Source: Luscinia megarhynchos
Taxonomy: Eukaryota > Chordata > Aves > Passeriformes > Turdidae
Reading direction: 5' to 3'
Assembly: GCA_034336665.1 (NCBI GenBank)
Contig: CM067565.1
Location: forward strand, 84,260,858-84,324,857
Length of the DNA stretch: 64,000 nucleotides
In this document: piece by piece, positions 35,621-50,164 of the stretch
Layout of the letters: each line of letters opens with the position of its first letter
Numbering within the stretch: the first letter of the stretch is position 1
The notes under the pieces: model-generated
What the model saw: only the letters and a program-made list of their open reading frames with translations
What the model was told of the DNA's origin: nothing
Database searches by the model: none
Program-made: the position numbers and the translations under genes

Positions 35621-38600
35621 GCTTAGAACTGATATTTGGTATTAGTCCTGCCCCTTTGCCTCTGCCACCACCATTCCTTTCTGTACCTATTGCATTAAAT
35701 TTAAAAGGGTGTGTATTGATATGATAACACTTTCTTGTGCCAACAATGTCCTGTATGTTATGCCTTGTTTCCTTGTCTTCAGATGTTCTAAATTGGTTTG
35801 GTTTTCCCCATGGAAATATGATGTAATGTGTATATTTAGTTAACATTTTCAGCTGATCCTAAGAAAACATGGAACTGCCGTATGTACCAGGAATGCCTAA
35901 CAGACTGTACAGTGCCATATTCTGCCTTGGAGGTTTGTGTCTCACTCTGGTTGTTACTCTCACAGGTATGGATATGAGTTGCACACTTCAATTCTCAGTG
36001 CCTTTCCAGTTGGTCTGAAGTTAATATGGCAGGGTGTTTGAGGTTTGGTGGTTTTTCTAATACTTCTTTTTGAAAGCTCATCTTACGTGAAATGTTAGGC
36101 TTTTATGCTTTGTTTTTGTTTCCAGTTGTACAATTTTGGTGTTTTCCCAATGAGAGCCCCTTGCCATTACAAAAAAGTTTTACTTCTTTAGTACCAACAT
36201 GCAAGTAACTAGTTATATGAACCAATATAACAAAATAAAGCTCTTTCTTAGACGTGTAATTTTTCCAAATAAGATAAATACTGCTACAAAGCAAACTTTC
36301 AACAAAGGAATGAATGATGTCTTGGAAAATAGCTGATGAAATAATGTAGGGCTATAGGTATTTAGCTTAATGCTTAAGTTCAGCATATCTTCTCAGAAAA
36401 TATTTTTAAGTCTATATAACTGGAAACATTACCTCTCCTAATTCTGAAATGCCAAATGCAAAATCCCAGCTATTCATCCTTTCTTTCCTGCTTGTGTCAG
36501 GCGCACCGGTTGGGACGAATGGTCACAATGTCACTTCCCCAATTAATTTGTGAATAGACCAAGGTACTTTCCAGTAAGGAATAAAATTAACAGAGTATGT
36601 TGCTTATAAATGGTATCTGGAAAATGTGTCCTACTTCTGCTAAATACAAGGAACTAGATGAATAGTTATACAGATGATACAGTGGAACTGGAAAACATTT
36701 AATTTTAAATTTTTCACTATAGCATCACATGCAAGGAAGTCTCATCAAACTACTTGATTGGTAGTATTCTCCTACCCTTTCTACAGCTTGTTATTTCTCA
36801 TGAAAAACAGTGCTTTTCAGGGTTTGTATTCACCTAGGAAATACAGATGGGTTTTGAGCAGTGAAGCTTAATAATTAAGAATTATGCAAATAATTCGCCT
36901 CTAGAAACTACAAGTATTTTTAGCTAGTTGTGGGCAAAATTTAATTTATGTTTAATACTGAAGTTCTTGGCTGAAAATTAAGCTGCCAACTAAATCAGAA
37001 GCTTTATTGTAGGTCTGCAGAGAAGGCATATTCTGTCCTGTGACCCACCCCTTGGTGATTCTCAGTGCGTTTTCTGAGGACTGTCAACAGTTTCAAAGGC
37101 CTGAGCCTGAATTCCCTCTGTGGAGACATTGCATGAGGCATGTGCATGCTTACAGCAGATGTGGAAGGTAATGGTTTTTTGTGAATAGCCAAATCATAAC
37201 TGAACGACCTCAAGTGACTAAGAACAAAATACTGTTTAGTATACTGGGATGATCTCACGTCTGCATTTATTCAGGTAAAGGCCAAAGCCACAGACACAAA
37301 TTCAAGAATAAGCCAGCCTTGTGAATGGGGTGGGAGAAGGAGGGTGGCTAATGAAAAACATTTGTTCTCACAGTGTTCAAAATCTGATAGAAACAATCTC
37401 TAGCCATCTTCAAAGGGTAAAAACCAAGCCCTTAAGTTGCATCAGCACATTCCTGAAATCTTGCATTTTATAACTTTGATTCGGTGTTGTACTGATTGCC
37501 CCATGAGCACAGTGTGTGCTTTTATATACCTGATTGCCCAAGTGGCACCAATTTTTTTTTTCAGAAGTTATCTAATTCAAAGGCTAGAAATTGCAAAATA
37601 GTTTGAAAAGAGGTCCACTCTTCAGAATTTAGATTTATTCTCAACCAAAAATGTATCCTTCACCTCAGTCCTAGTCATTTTGGACAGTTAACTGCTTTAT
37701 TGTTAAAGAGTTTTAGAAACCACGTAAGAAAATGTTTTGAGGGTACAAAAAGCCTAAACCAGCAATTCATTGTGTTGAATTCAATAGTTTCACCACCTTT
37801 TCACTAACATACATAGAAACAAATCAATAGTTTCAGTCTAATTTTAATGTCATGCTACACTTGGTAGTATTTTAGAAAAAAAAAGGTAGAAAAGATGAAA
37901 AACTGTTTTGTTTGTGTTCAAGATAAGCTTATCAATTTTCAGATTAGAAGAAAAGGCATTTTTGTTACACTTACTGAACATTTTCTTTATTTCAAGATCA
38001 CCCTTCACTCTTTGACCTACATATTTTAGGAAATAAAATTTTATGGTATTTTATGGATCCCTTTCTAATAGTTCTCAGAAGTGTTGGGAGTGTTAGCTCT
38101 CCAAATGAGGTATTGAGAGGAGAGACTGAAATGAATGGAAGCTTCTCTCCAGGAGAATTACCATATAAATACTATACTAGAAGAGAGGGTTCATTAGAAT
38201 AATTTTATATCAAACCAAGTATTCATTGAAGGCATTTAAGCTGGCCACAAAAGTTGGGATCTGATGAGTTGGAGTTATTTCTGTTATCTCCTGTTTTGTT
38301 ATAATTTCCATTGTGGCCAGTTTAACGGCGCTGAGACTCAGCACTTCCTTCCCTATTATGTGATGTATGCAATTGAAGGGAGCAGTCAGACCTAGGCTAT
38401 TTTCCTTGGCTTATGAGAACCACAAAACACAGGAGAAAAATAGAAATGTTGCAGACATGTCAAAAAGGCCAAACTCTATCCTGTCCTAGTTTTGACTGAA
38501 AGAATGCAGGAAGTCTTGAATTACTAAGCCCAGCTAATACATGGTTTTCCAAAGGTCCTTAAATCACAAACTTAGTGTCAAGCCTTCATTCATCTGCATA

Positions 38601-41000
38601 CATAATCCACTGTCCTAGAAGTAATGCCAAACCTTACGGATCCAAAGTCAGACTTTCTGTGAACTTGCTGGAAAGACTGGACAAACAGCTGGAAGAATAA
38701 ATAAAAGGTAACTATACCATACATTGTTTGGCCTTCATTGATCTTTCCATTGTGCTGGCCACTGCTTTATTGATTGGCACTTTTCATTGGCACCATTTGG
38801 TATTGTCACTGTCCTTGAACATCCTCCCATTCATACAGAGAGTAGACTTGAGTCGTTCTTGAGAAGAGATCATTGGAGCTAGCCCTGATCTGTGCATTGT
38901 TAAACCCTCCCTAGGGACGTTTCTCTCTATGTTCCCTTTCTCTCATCCTGCCTGGAACCTACAGCAGTAAGTATTTTTGGTGAATCAGTGGTGGATGAGA
39001 TTTAGCCATGAAGTGCAGTACTTAAGGCTCACTTCAGGTGGTGTTACACAAGAGTTTTTTACCTAGGAAAGGGGATTAAATCTTGATTATTCTCCATTGA
39101 GCAGTGCCCCCTTAACACAAGGCTAGGGGTTTAGCAGAGCTCAGGAATCTGTTTAAGTGATGAGTAGATACAGCTTAGACATCCTCCCATGTCAGTACCC
39201 TTAACCAGAGAAGCAGCAGGCAATATAAACCTGTAGCAGCACATAAGGGTCACCAGTGCAGGTCTGAAATAAATTTCTAGTACCATGTCTGTGCAGCAAT
39301 TACATGAAGAGATTGGAAAGAGTCCTTTGTCAGTGCAGAAGGGAGTTTCTCACCTTTCCAGCTTTGTGAGAAAGATGTGCTGCAAGGAGGTGGCAAGCTT
39401 TGGACACAACTTATGACCACGATTGTTAATTATGGGGTGCTGTTCCTTGCCCTGTGGAGCAAATGAAGTCTGTGACCAAACTGAACTGCCAATGAACACT
39501 CTTCCTTATTATTTATGCCTCTGTAATTGATGCATTGTAACACTCATTAAACCTAAAAGTTACTCTTACTTCTTAAATGTTACTGAAAATCCCGTAAGTC
39601 ATCTCCTTTTCAGTTTTTATTTTCAGGTCTCTGTCCTCTTCTGGGACAATTTTGCTTCATCCTTACTAGTTACTGCTATTTTTAGCAAACTTGTTCTTTC
39701 TTTTATCAAGGCAGCAAGGTGTATGCCAATATCTTGTGGGCCTACATTACTTATTACTTATTTAAAATAAGTAAAAGCTGTTAAAATAAGTAGAAGCTGT
39801 TTTTTATTTACTAAGCCAAGTGTTGTGTTCTCCACAACAGAAGAATTCTGAGGAAAGGCTATTACCAGACCAGAGAAGGATAATCATGCTGATGGCACTG
39901 GGTACATTTTACAACTCTTCATTTAATTTCCATGTTAGCAAATTAGCAGGGGCAAAATGAATTGTCCTTTCCTGAAGGAAGCCTGCACCTAAGTGAAGCA
40001 TTGATCAGACACTGTCTTTTCCTGTTTGTACTTTGCATCAATAGGGTTTGCCCCTACAGGGAAAGCCAGTAAAAGTCTGGAAAATGTCTATAAACAATGC
40101 AGGGGTTTTTTAATATTTTAATTTACTGATTTCTGTAGATTCAAAGAATAATTTCAAACCTTGTTCTGGAGGAAAGTTAACAACACAAATATCAGAAACA
40201 TGCAAGTTATTTTACCTATGCAGAAAATAAAAATCTTAGCAGTCAAAGTATTATTCTGCAAGAACTCAAGGGTTCTGCCATATATTTCTAAGCATGTGCC
40301 TTGAAAGGCCATTGCATGTAGTGATTTAAGTCCTGCTTTTCTTATTGTATTGCATGTCTGATGTTAAAAAGCTCGGTTCTTGGTTCCAAGGCACTGCACA
40401 AACACCATTTTGTTGAAGTGGTAGTTACCAAGAGAAAAGGTAAGGGGGGAAACCAGTATGAGCTGCTAAAAATAGATCTTAAATAATCAAGAAATCAGAA
40501 AGGAAGCAAGGTTTGACAGCTGCCATGCCACTTGCTGAGTCTACAATATATGGGCCTTTAAATGTGCACCCAGTACAAAATACAGGAGGCTTTTCTTGCA
40601 GTGCTAAAGAATAAATGCAGTTCTAAACAACAGGAAGTAAAGAAAGCATTTCATTGCAAAATACACGCTACAAGTCTAACATTATTTGTGTCTACAGCTC
40701 CCTGTGTGTCTCCTGTCACCAGAAATGGTGAAGAATTAATGCCTCGTGCTGCAGGTGCCCACAGTGAAAATAGATCCTTGAGGTACTCCGTGTTTTCATC
40801 CAACTCTGGTTAAACCCTAATGATGCTTTTTCTGTCCCTGAGGATGGCAAAGCAGTACTGGGGAGCAGTGAATCTTACACTGTCGGGGGTTTCTGTTCCA
40901 CTGCTGCTCCATTTCAAGCCCTTGATTTGGGTGGGGCGAGTACTTTGTAAGCCTTCAAGCCTGCCAGCAATCAGGGTACATTTTATTTCCTCGTGATTTG
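35621..41000. other. Intergenic region, AT-rich part
   Basis: No exon, repeat or RNA gene was recognised here. The composition resembles the BABAM2 introns. A second AATAAA at 36234-36239 could end a longer BABAM2 transcript. Downstream sequences may be transcribed as read-through but show no coding signal. Confidence 0.6.
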
Positions 41001-44000
41001 TTTGAAATGGTTCAAGCTGATCCTACTTTGACATCCTGTTTCCCTTATTCCACTGTCCCTTTCAGCAGACTTTTTTCAGCACTTGTTTTAAAACCAGAGC
41101 CGTCGAGGTTATTTGTGTTTTTTGAAGGGGATGTAGCCCTGGTGCAGGAGTAGCAGCTCGAGGTTGGAGCTGTGCATTTCTTCCCTGAACTGCAGTGTCA
41201 GCAGCAGCCCAAGCATCACATACCCCTCCCAGCAAACCACACTGGAACTGCGTGTGACAGTGGCAACCTGGGGTGACAAAAACCCAAACCTGGTTTTTGC
41301 TATTCCTCAGAGGAGCAACAAAAGGGCCTGTGCTGGCTCAGAGGCTGTGTGTAGCCTGTGAGTTCCCAGCTGCAGGAGGTAACAGGCCTGGGTTGCTCAT
41401 CAGCAGGGACTAGGTTCGTTTTTGTGCCCAGCACAGGAGCTGTGCCAGCAGGAATGCCACCCTGCTGATGCTGCTGAAGCCAGGCGTTTCCTCTTAATGC
41501 CTTGATAGGAAAAGGCAGCTGCAAAATCCCGCTGCAACTCAAGCACAGCCCTGCCAGCTAGGCGTGATTTCTTGTGTGTTTTGGCCAGCTGAGCCTGCTC
41601 TCTGATGAAATACACACTATTGGCATGCTGTGTTTCCTAGACTTTCTGCACTCATCTCCCTGTCCCTTGTATCCAGTGGTTGCTGTGTCTCAACTCACCC
41701 ATTTTCCTCTTGACTCTAGGGGATCTCTCAGGCACTCACAGGTGAGCCAGGAAAGAGGATGGCATCCTCTGCTTTCAGCAAGAAAGAGGTGAGTTTGGAT
41801 GAATGAGCTTGGGCTGTGAGAATTGGGTTTGTCTTCCTCAGAGCACCCAGAGCCCTGGTAGCCCAGAAGGAGTGACAGCCTGTGTCTAATGGGGTCAGGT
41901 AGTAAATGGGGCCGTTTCCGCACGGTGGTGGCTGGTGTGTAATTATACACTGGGCCCTGGCGTGTCTGCTCCTAATAGCACCCAGGACTCTTGGGAGTGA
42001 CTCAGCCACTGCTTGGGGCTAATTATGGGCAGATTGCACGAAAAACCCCCACAGCTCCATCCTGCCTTCCTCTCCTCCAGTGGATGGGTGTGCAGCAACA
42101 ACCTGGAGTGGTCATGCGAAGCTCACACAGAAAGGGTAAATGCTGATCGTGAGGAAAGGGCTTTTCAAAGCAAGGCTGCAAAGAATGCTCAGAGGTGCCT
42201 GGTTTGAAGAGGAGGTGGTGTCTGTCTGGACATTGCTCAGGCAGATGTGATTCCCTGTCTCTGGCATCACCCATTGCTGGAGAACTTCATAGGAGAGATT
42301 CAAAAATAACATGATCGCTTGGTTTGTCGTGCTTGTGGATGGCAGGACTATTTCTTCTGCATTTGTCATGGCCATTTTGTTGAATTGGGCATTATTTTTG
42401 TTGTGGTGCTTTAGAAATGGATCATGGGTCATGGCTCTTTTCAAAACTGACCCATGTATTCAGCACTGTGATACACTGTGGCAAAAGCGTCCCCATATTG
42501 ACTATGCTGTGTGGAGTGTTTGTTATCTTCTCAGCTCCTGAGATACTTTGGAGCAGGCTCAAGAATCCGGGAAGTTAATTCAGGGCAAACATTTAGAAAG
42601 AGGTTACCAGCATCACTTTGTATAGAGCCCCATGTTTGCTAAGACCTTGTACTGATTTTAAAGCATACACCTTAAAGAAACATCAGAAGTATCTCCCTGT
42701 GTCTAGTGTTACATACACAGAATTAGGCAAGTTGCAAGAACCTGTCGAAATGAATTTACAGGCAGTTTTGTGACTGCTTTCTTCCATGTCTGTTGGACTG
42801 TGTTCGTGAACAAGAGTTACCAAAAATTCTGCCTCGAGAAGTGACACCATCAAATGCACAAATCTCCAGAATACCAAGCCCACAGCAGAGAGCATTTCCA
42901 CAATAACATGCAGTCCCACAGAGGAGGTGGTGCCCCCAGAGGCTGGGGCATCTCCCTGGAGATTGGTGAGCCAGGAGTAGGCAGTGCCACGCTGGTCCTA
43001 TCCAGCAACTGGAGATACACCTGCTTCAAGCAAAATGTGGGGCTAAATGACCTGAAGACAAACCTTTCAGGCAACTTGGACGCGGTTATATTTAATTTTT
43101 AATGCCTGTGATACACCTCTAAGCACAAACTATCTCCTTTAAAGATTGTTCAGAGGCAATAGAACTTGGAAACAAAACAAAGAGCTTAAGTGGTGAGATG
43201 TCCTAAATTTATTATTTCTAACCTTTTTTGGATCTCAGAAGGGCAAAACAAAAAAATTTAAATAAATTTAGTACTTTTTCAGTCGTTCACTTGTGTTTTA
43301 GTAGGCATGGCTGCAAAAATTGTGGCTGATGTTTGTACAACAGAATGCTCTTAAGTAGCTGCCTAAGCTAATTCTGAGCAGAGCAGCTCAAGTACTTGTT
43401 GATGCACTAAATATGTATTGCATCATCCCTTCATTTTTATGAAAGGTACCTTGATGTTGCTTTGAAGAAAAACTGTGTTTGGATTTGAAAGTAGGCTGGG
43501 CTTCTGGAGCCAGTGCTCCGTGTATACAAACAAGATGCTTCTTGAGGGAGGAGCTAGGGCTAGAAACTGGTCCAACCTGCGCTGAATTCTGGTTGTTTAG
43601 ACCACTTAAAGAGCAGTTCGCAAACAGGAAAGAGTTAAAACCGAGTTAAATGAGCTGCTTTGTGGGCAAGGGTATCCGGGCAGGCTGGCAACTGTGGCAA
43701 GAAGCCCTGTGCATGCCAACCTGAGAGGCCTGTTTGCAGGGTAGTTAGCTTCTACATACTGACATCTTGCTATAGAAAAATAAGAATTGTTTTGAGGTTT
43801 GTCTTTGCACCTTGTCCTGCCACTCAAGATTAAATCTCTCAGACAAAACAAGCTGTTTGGGAGGCGGACCAAGAATGCCTTTACAGTGAAGAAAAATAAA
43901 AACACTCAGCCAACTGTGATTAACTATTGAATGCAAAACACTCCCTGGGCTTTGTTTATTTGTAGACTGTAGAAAAAGCTCACAAACGATGCCATGCTTT

Positions 44001-45616
44001 CAGTGTGAAAACACTTCAGCCTCTGCATCCCTCTGTTGCTGGGGGAAGGAAAGGATTTTATCCAAGCTGGTTCAGGAGGGGGCTTTTCTTTAAAGATTTC
44101 TAAAAGTGTTGTTTATTTGTTTTTGCAAAGGCGATGTACCCAGTTTCCTCCCATTGTGCATATTCCTGCCTCCAGCTGTTCCAACCTGAGCTGGACTTTG
44201 GCTCCCTCCCCTCTCAGTCCACTGGGCAGGACAGGCTGAGAGCACCCAGCACTGGCACGGTGCTGCCAGATGCAGCACAGAATCCCTGTGTCTTCCAAAT
44301 GCTGGCCAGATGAGCACAGGGAGAAGTTGTCAGTAAAATAAAATCATTTTTAAGAAAGACAAAAAAGTGCCTGTGAGCAATTCTTATTGCTTGCAGGCAG
44401 CTGTGAGCATCCCCAAGCTTTGAGGCAACCTCTGGAAATGACAGTGATGGAGTCCAGTGTGCTTCATGTGTGGATTTACCTGTTCATCTTAGCAAATGAC
44501 AATATCCAGGTGTACAGGCAGATTTGGGTTTCAGGGAAGGGAGAGAAACTGGATGCTGGCAGCCAGAGAGGGAGGGAGCAGAGGTTTATTGGCACTGAGG
44601 GCCTGGAACAGCACTGCTGGGTATTGTGTTTGTGCTGGAAGGGCTGAAGGTGGAGGCGAGTACGTGGAATTGTGCAGGATTGCTCTTCAAGGTCAGGGAA
44701 CTGAAGAAAGTAAACAGTGTTAATTGGGAAAGAAAAACAGGATTATTAAGACTCCTTTGGCTCCAGTTTTCTAAATTGCAGGAGTCGAGGCATTTGTGTT
44801 TTGTCATTAACTTATTAGTGCATCTTTAAATGCAGTGCAGGACAGGTCTGTTGGGAATTTTAACATTTAAAGCTGAGCTTTCATCCCTCCACTGCACACA
44901 GACATAACTGAGCTCTTTGAAGGAAGGGCCATACAGTGCAGCTTCTTAACACTGGTTATCAACTGAGTGCAGATTAAAGCACAGGCTCTGCAGTGGTGCC
45001 TTCTGGCATCCCAGTACCACACATTTTGTGATGAAACAGTCAGAGCTCCTCAGTCCCAACTGCCCAGGCTGAGTCTCCATCACTTAAGTAGTAAAACTGC
45101 AAAGGAGACTGTCTTGACAGAAATAGGCAATGAGATTTGGCCCAAATGGACTCTGACTTGGGAGCCAATTGCCTTCTATGAAATGTGAGCAGTATGCAGT
45201 TGTTTAATGCAGGATTAGGTGCTCCTGTGGTACAGCTCTTTTCTCAGGCTTAGGCTAGTAAGCCTTTTGGTCCAGTTACTGAAGGTGTGATCAGGACACA
45301 TCTGAATACACAGATATGTCAGGGTTTGGGGGTTTTTTGTTGTGGTTTTTTTTTTCTTCAAGAGCTATTTAACTTATTTTGTTGACAGAAAATATAAAGC
45401 CAGTTCTGGCCACTCCCTGAAGTCACAGGGAACAGACTGCCAAATTAACTCTTCCCATCAATTTACTATGTGACTCTTTAAAAACAAACCAGGATCCAAA
45501 CCCCACTGCAGCAGTTTCTGTGCATGTGAGCAGCAGAACTGATAATATCTAATCAGCCTCTTTGCCAAGGCAAGACAGCAAGAAGTTCTTGCTTTATAAC
45601 ATTAAAGATGCTTTGT

Positions 45617-45795
45617 AGTTATATAGGACTTTTCATGTGAGGACATCAAAGTGCAGTACAGGTATTAATTAATTAATTAGATTTCACAACACCCTTGTGA
45701 AGTATTTGTGTCCATTTTACAAACAAGGGACTGAGGCAGAAAGCAAGGATGTGATTTGTCCAGGGTGCTCTGTGGCAGGACAGGAGGCAGGCCCA
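45617..45795 (-). mobile_element. MIR-like ancient SINE fragment
   Basis: On the + strand the order is a TTATATAGGACTTTTCATG block, an ATCAAAGTGCAGTACA block, TTAATTAATTAATTAG, CACAACACCCTTGTGAAGTA, TCCATTTTACAAACAAGGGA and CTGAGGCAGAAAGCAAGG. This is the reverse complement of the conserved MIR/CORE-SINE body (CCTCAGTTTCC, TGTAAAATG, GGTTGTTGTGAGG, then GTAAAGCGCTTTGAGATCC). It is an old amniote-wide family and this copy is inactive. The subfamily cannot be set by eye. Confidence 0.75.
45664..45680. repeat. (TTAA)n simple repeat inside the MIR-like fragment
   Basis: Four TTAA-type units lie where the parent element has a shorter ATTAAT segment, so it is a local expansion within the old SINE. 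Confidence 0.8.
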
Positions 45796-48700
45796 GCCAT
45801 GCTGCAGCCAGCAGCACTGCTCCCACCCTGTCTGGGGCAGGGGAAAGCTGTGTCCAGCGTCACTGTGAGAGTGGGAAATGGCTCTTCCTCAGCCTGAGCC
45901 CAGCAGCATTGGCATGCCCTGGGAGCACAGGCATTGCCTGCCAGCAGACAGGGCAGTGCAGAGGCTCCTGCTGCTCTCACTCTGCCTCTGCAGCCACCTG
46001 GCCTGTGCCTGAGCTGGCACATCCCATCCTGCAGTCCTAAAGTTCCACAGCCCAGCACCACAATGCCTGGGAGGCAGCATGGGAATGGCACAGGCTGAAG
46101 GTAGTGCCCCTCCCCAAGAGGCTCAGGCTCTTCACCCCTCTCCATCACCAGTACAGCCATGCCCTGAGTCACCAGTGTGAGATTTCAGTCCTTCAGACTG
46201 TTGCTGAGAGCTGGAAGGCTCTTGGCACTGGTTGGGAATAGGCAGGGTTTCCCCTGGAGGTTGCTGTCAGCCATGCAGGTATCACCCACCTTGGCTGGCA
46301 TCACCCAGGGCCAGGACACTTCTTCACCTGCCTCTTGAAGGCTCCAGCTGATGCCAGCTGTGCTCAGCACCCATCTCCCTGTCCCCTGCAGGAATGGGCT
46401 CTGCAGGAGGCAGCAGTCCATGTCAGTCTTGTCAAAAACAAGGAAGCCAAGAAGAAGCTGCCAGCACAACTCTGACGTGGCTGAGAGGAGCCACCATGCA
46501 GCCAGAGCTCCTAAGGATTCCCCTTCAGCTCCAAGCAAGGTGCCCAAACCCAGTGGGAAAAGGACAGTGTGCTCAGCAGCTCTACCTCCTACAAAACCTC
46601 TCAGTGGGCAGCACAGCAGGCCTGGGAGAAACAGGTTTGAGGGAAGTACTTGAGTCTGGGGCTGAGGCAGGTGGCCAGGCTGGAAACCTCTTTCCCAACA
46701 GGAGGAAGGTGGGGGAGAGCTGGCATGCTGCTGCTCAGCCAGCCTGCTCCAGCAGCAAGGTATTCTGGCCTCTCAGGAAACTGCCCAAGAGCTCTTTGAT
46801 CATCAGAGAGAATAATGGAAAAATTTTGATTTAATAGAGGTCAAATTAACATAGATTCCATTGGCTAAATGGGGAAAACCTTAAAATAGAAGATGTTCCT
46901 TAAAAAAAAAAAAAAAATTAAGACCAGATGAGCTTTGTCCAACTGAGAAGCATGAAAAGTTCTTCCTAGCTCGTTGTGGTTATTTTGTAATAATCATGCA
47001 TTACACTGATACGTAATTGCATGCAGGCAGAACAGGAGTAGTGTGTAGTGTAGAATTGCCAGACACCATCAGCTACCATGAAGTAAATCCTATTCATAGC
47101 AGTCCATGTTTTTCTGACATATCAGTAATTCCCTTCCTTGTGTCATTTTGCTGAGCAAGTCCTCTTTTTTCCACCCCCCTCCAAGTTCTGAGCCCATAAC
47201 TTTGAAGGGATCTAATTTTTCATTCATTCTCCTTGAATCCTTAATGCTTAAGTGACTACAGTTTGTAAATTAACTATGCCAGAAGACAACATAGTATCAA
47301 CTTTCAGTTCTCCTTAATCTCCACCAAATTTTTGATGTTTTGACTGAACTGAAATGTGGTAATTCCTCTAAAAGCATAACTAGAAAAAAAAAGACAACAA
47401 ATCCAGTTGGCCAATGTATGGTCTTCAGGCCCCAGCTCAAATACAGCATTTAAGAACTTGCTTAATTTACTAATTGAAGTCAGTGGGATTTCAAGCACTT
47501 TGCTGAAATAGGAGATTCTGTGGACAAAGTTTGTGCCAGTACATTTGTAATACAGAAATAAAGTGGTGCCAGGTTTATTTTGGCTCTGGGTTTCTTTGTG
47601 GTGGTGATTGACAAATCCACAGAATTGGACTAACACCAGAGTGGTGATGACTATAAGAGAAGTGATGACAAGAAATAATAAATTTTGAACTGGCAAACAC
47701 TTTAACTCAGGCAGACTGTAAACCTCTACGTAAGGAAAGAAACAGGTTGGTTTATGCTGATAAATGCACTCTTTTCAGGAAGACCTCCAGTTAACCAGCA
47801 ACTAATGTGCTGGGACAGCTAAAAATTTTGAAGCAAATCCTTTTGTTAGTGGTGTAACTGCACTAAAGCTTTTGGAAGTGGACAGGTTTACATCACACGA
47901 TAGTCTAGTCATATAATCTTATAATCATTTTGAAAAAGTATCATTTCCTGGACAAAAAGTTTTTGCCTTTGCATTGCAGGCAATAGGACAGAGCTCAGCA
48001 TGGTAAGGGATTTTTGTGTCTGTTTGCTGGAGGATGTCCAAACCCACCCCACTAACCAATAAATCACTACCTAATTGAAAAGATTCACAGAAACAGATTA
48101 CAACATCAAGGATGGAACCAGTACGGTAGGAATTAGACTGACAATGTCCATACATAGGGTGTGGTATCAAAAGCTGATCTCACAGCCTGCCCCCACTTGC
48201 CCTTCTCCCTCCTCTTCCTCGTCCTGCCTCTCCTTGCTGCCTGATTGCTCCCTTCATCATCCTGCCTGATCTAGTGCATACCTGCTTACGTGGAGTTAGT
48301 TCAACTCACTAACCCAGGGAAATAAAACCTTAAAACAACTTTCAAAACCTTTAAAAAAAGCTGTATTTTTTCAGGTGGGTTCTTTTTTTCCTGTTTTACT
48401 GAGTTGACTCATTACAGCTCCATCATCAGTGCCAGCAGGGAGAGCGTGGCTGGGGGAAGCCTTGGTCCTACTGTGGGTACAGGCAGTTATTTTGGCTTTG
48501 GCCACCTCATGATACCTTAACTGTGGCATGGCAATTTCCACTTTACTGACACAGGACAACATGGACAAGTTATTGCCGGTACATCAAAGACCTGGAAAAA
48601 ATTAATCAACAGCACCTCCGAGCTATTAGGCATAGACTGTAGTTAGATAAAATCATAAATAATGAAATCCCATAAGGATGTTGCACAACAACTATTGAAG

Positions 48701-50164
48701 CAAAGCTCATAAAACTCTTTCCTGCTGCATTTGAGCCTTTTTCCTTCCACAGAAGACATTGCTTTCTAAAAGTGATTTTATTTTTTTTTATTAGCAAACT
48801 CCTGCTGGGCAGAGGCGGGAAGGGCCCCAGCCCATGTGATGTCAGGATAAATATGTGGGAAGCCAATGCAGCAGAAAATCCAGCCAGAGGAATGTCTGGT
48901 GCAGGGTGAGTGGTGCAGGAGCAGGCTGGCTGCCTCTCCCAAGTCCGCAGCGCCTGCGAGGTGCTTGGGCTCAGCCCCACTGTGTCTCCAGCTCTCCCAC
49001 CTCTGGGGGAATGCATCCCAAAACACTGTGTTCCCTTCCCAAGGGCACCCTGAGCAAGGTGAAATGGATGGGCCTGTCTATCTGATGCAGAAGCAATTAG
49101 CCTGGGCTTTAATGAAGGATTTTAGCATCTGAGCGTAGGAAACCTTAACAAAAGACCTTTGCATTAGACTCTGCAAATTTGTTGTAAGCAACAAGTAACA
49201 AGAGCAGATTTAGAGATAAAGATAATGAAAAACACTGCATTCTCTTGCCCAAAAGCCTATAAATCAAGACCTTGGCTCTTCTCTGCAGAAATGCGCTCAG
49301 ATGTAATTGGAAACAGGCAACACCGATCTGAAACACCCGATCGAGCTCAGTTTGCTTGGGTGAGGAGGTCTCTGGAATAGAGAGGCTCTCCCTTCCTAAG
49401 TGAGTGGTCAGTAACTGTGCCACTGTCCTGTCCATTTTATCCATTTTATCTGAAGCTGCCCAGGGATTTGGCAGCAATGGAACGTGCCCTCGAGTCCCGT
49501 GGCTGAGGAGGCTCCTGTGGGGCCATTGGCACGCTGGCCAGGCAGGGGACCCTGGGCTGGCAGAGGGCCCTCTGCATGGGGAGGAAGAGGAAGAGGAAGG
49601 GCTCCTCTGACCACAGGCCCGGAGCAGAGGCTGCGTGCTGCCACTGCTGTGCTGAGGGTGCTTCCTCCCCACGTGTGGGGCACAGCCAAGTCAGCTCCCC
49701 TTCCCTTTGCTCCACAGGGGGAGAAGTTCCCAGCACCTCCAGCACAGCCATGAGGATCCTCTGTGATGGAGAAGAGGCACCTACTGGGTTTCTTCGCTCT
49801 GGGCAGTGCTCATGGCACAGAGCCTCAGCTGTGGTGGCCCAGTTTGAACTCAGAGGCCAATTAGCTGTCCAAAAGACAATTGCACAGGAAAGCTGTGCAG
49901 GCATAAGAGAAACCATTATTGTGCCACCATCACACGCCTCATGTAGATACTCTTCAGTTTAACTGCCACCTCTGTGTGAAGTGCTTCTTTCAAAGTGAAA
50001 AGGCTGTTTTCATCCAGAGCCGTCCAGAAGACGTCACAGTGCTGTAATTATATCAGTAATAAACAGTGGAGCTGCCATGGAGAGAGGAGCAAGCACAGCA
50101 AGGAGCTGTGCAGGGCGCTGGTGCCAAGCCAGATCAAGGCAATAGAATTTATAGCCACTATTAT

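Noticed and set aside
35311..35724. 137-codon + ORF across the BABAM2 last exon
   Set aside because: It is in a different frame from the spliced BABAM2 frame and includes intron sequence before the acceptor.
45717..46834. ORFs of 120-151 codons on both strands
   Set aside because: They overlap a MIR-like fragment and GC-rich sequence, give Cys/Ser/Pro-rich peptides without a recognisable fold, and are contradicted by open frames on the opposite strand.
49145..49962. Overlapping ORFs of 128-175 codons on both strands
   Set aside because: Several frames are open at once, which indicates stop-poor composition rather than coding. No domain or splice pattern is seen.
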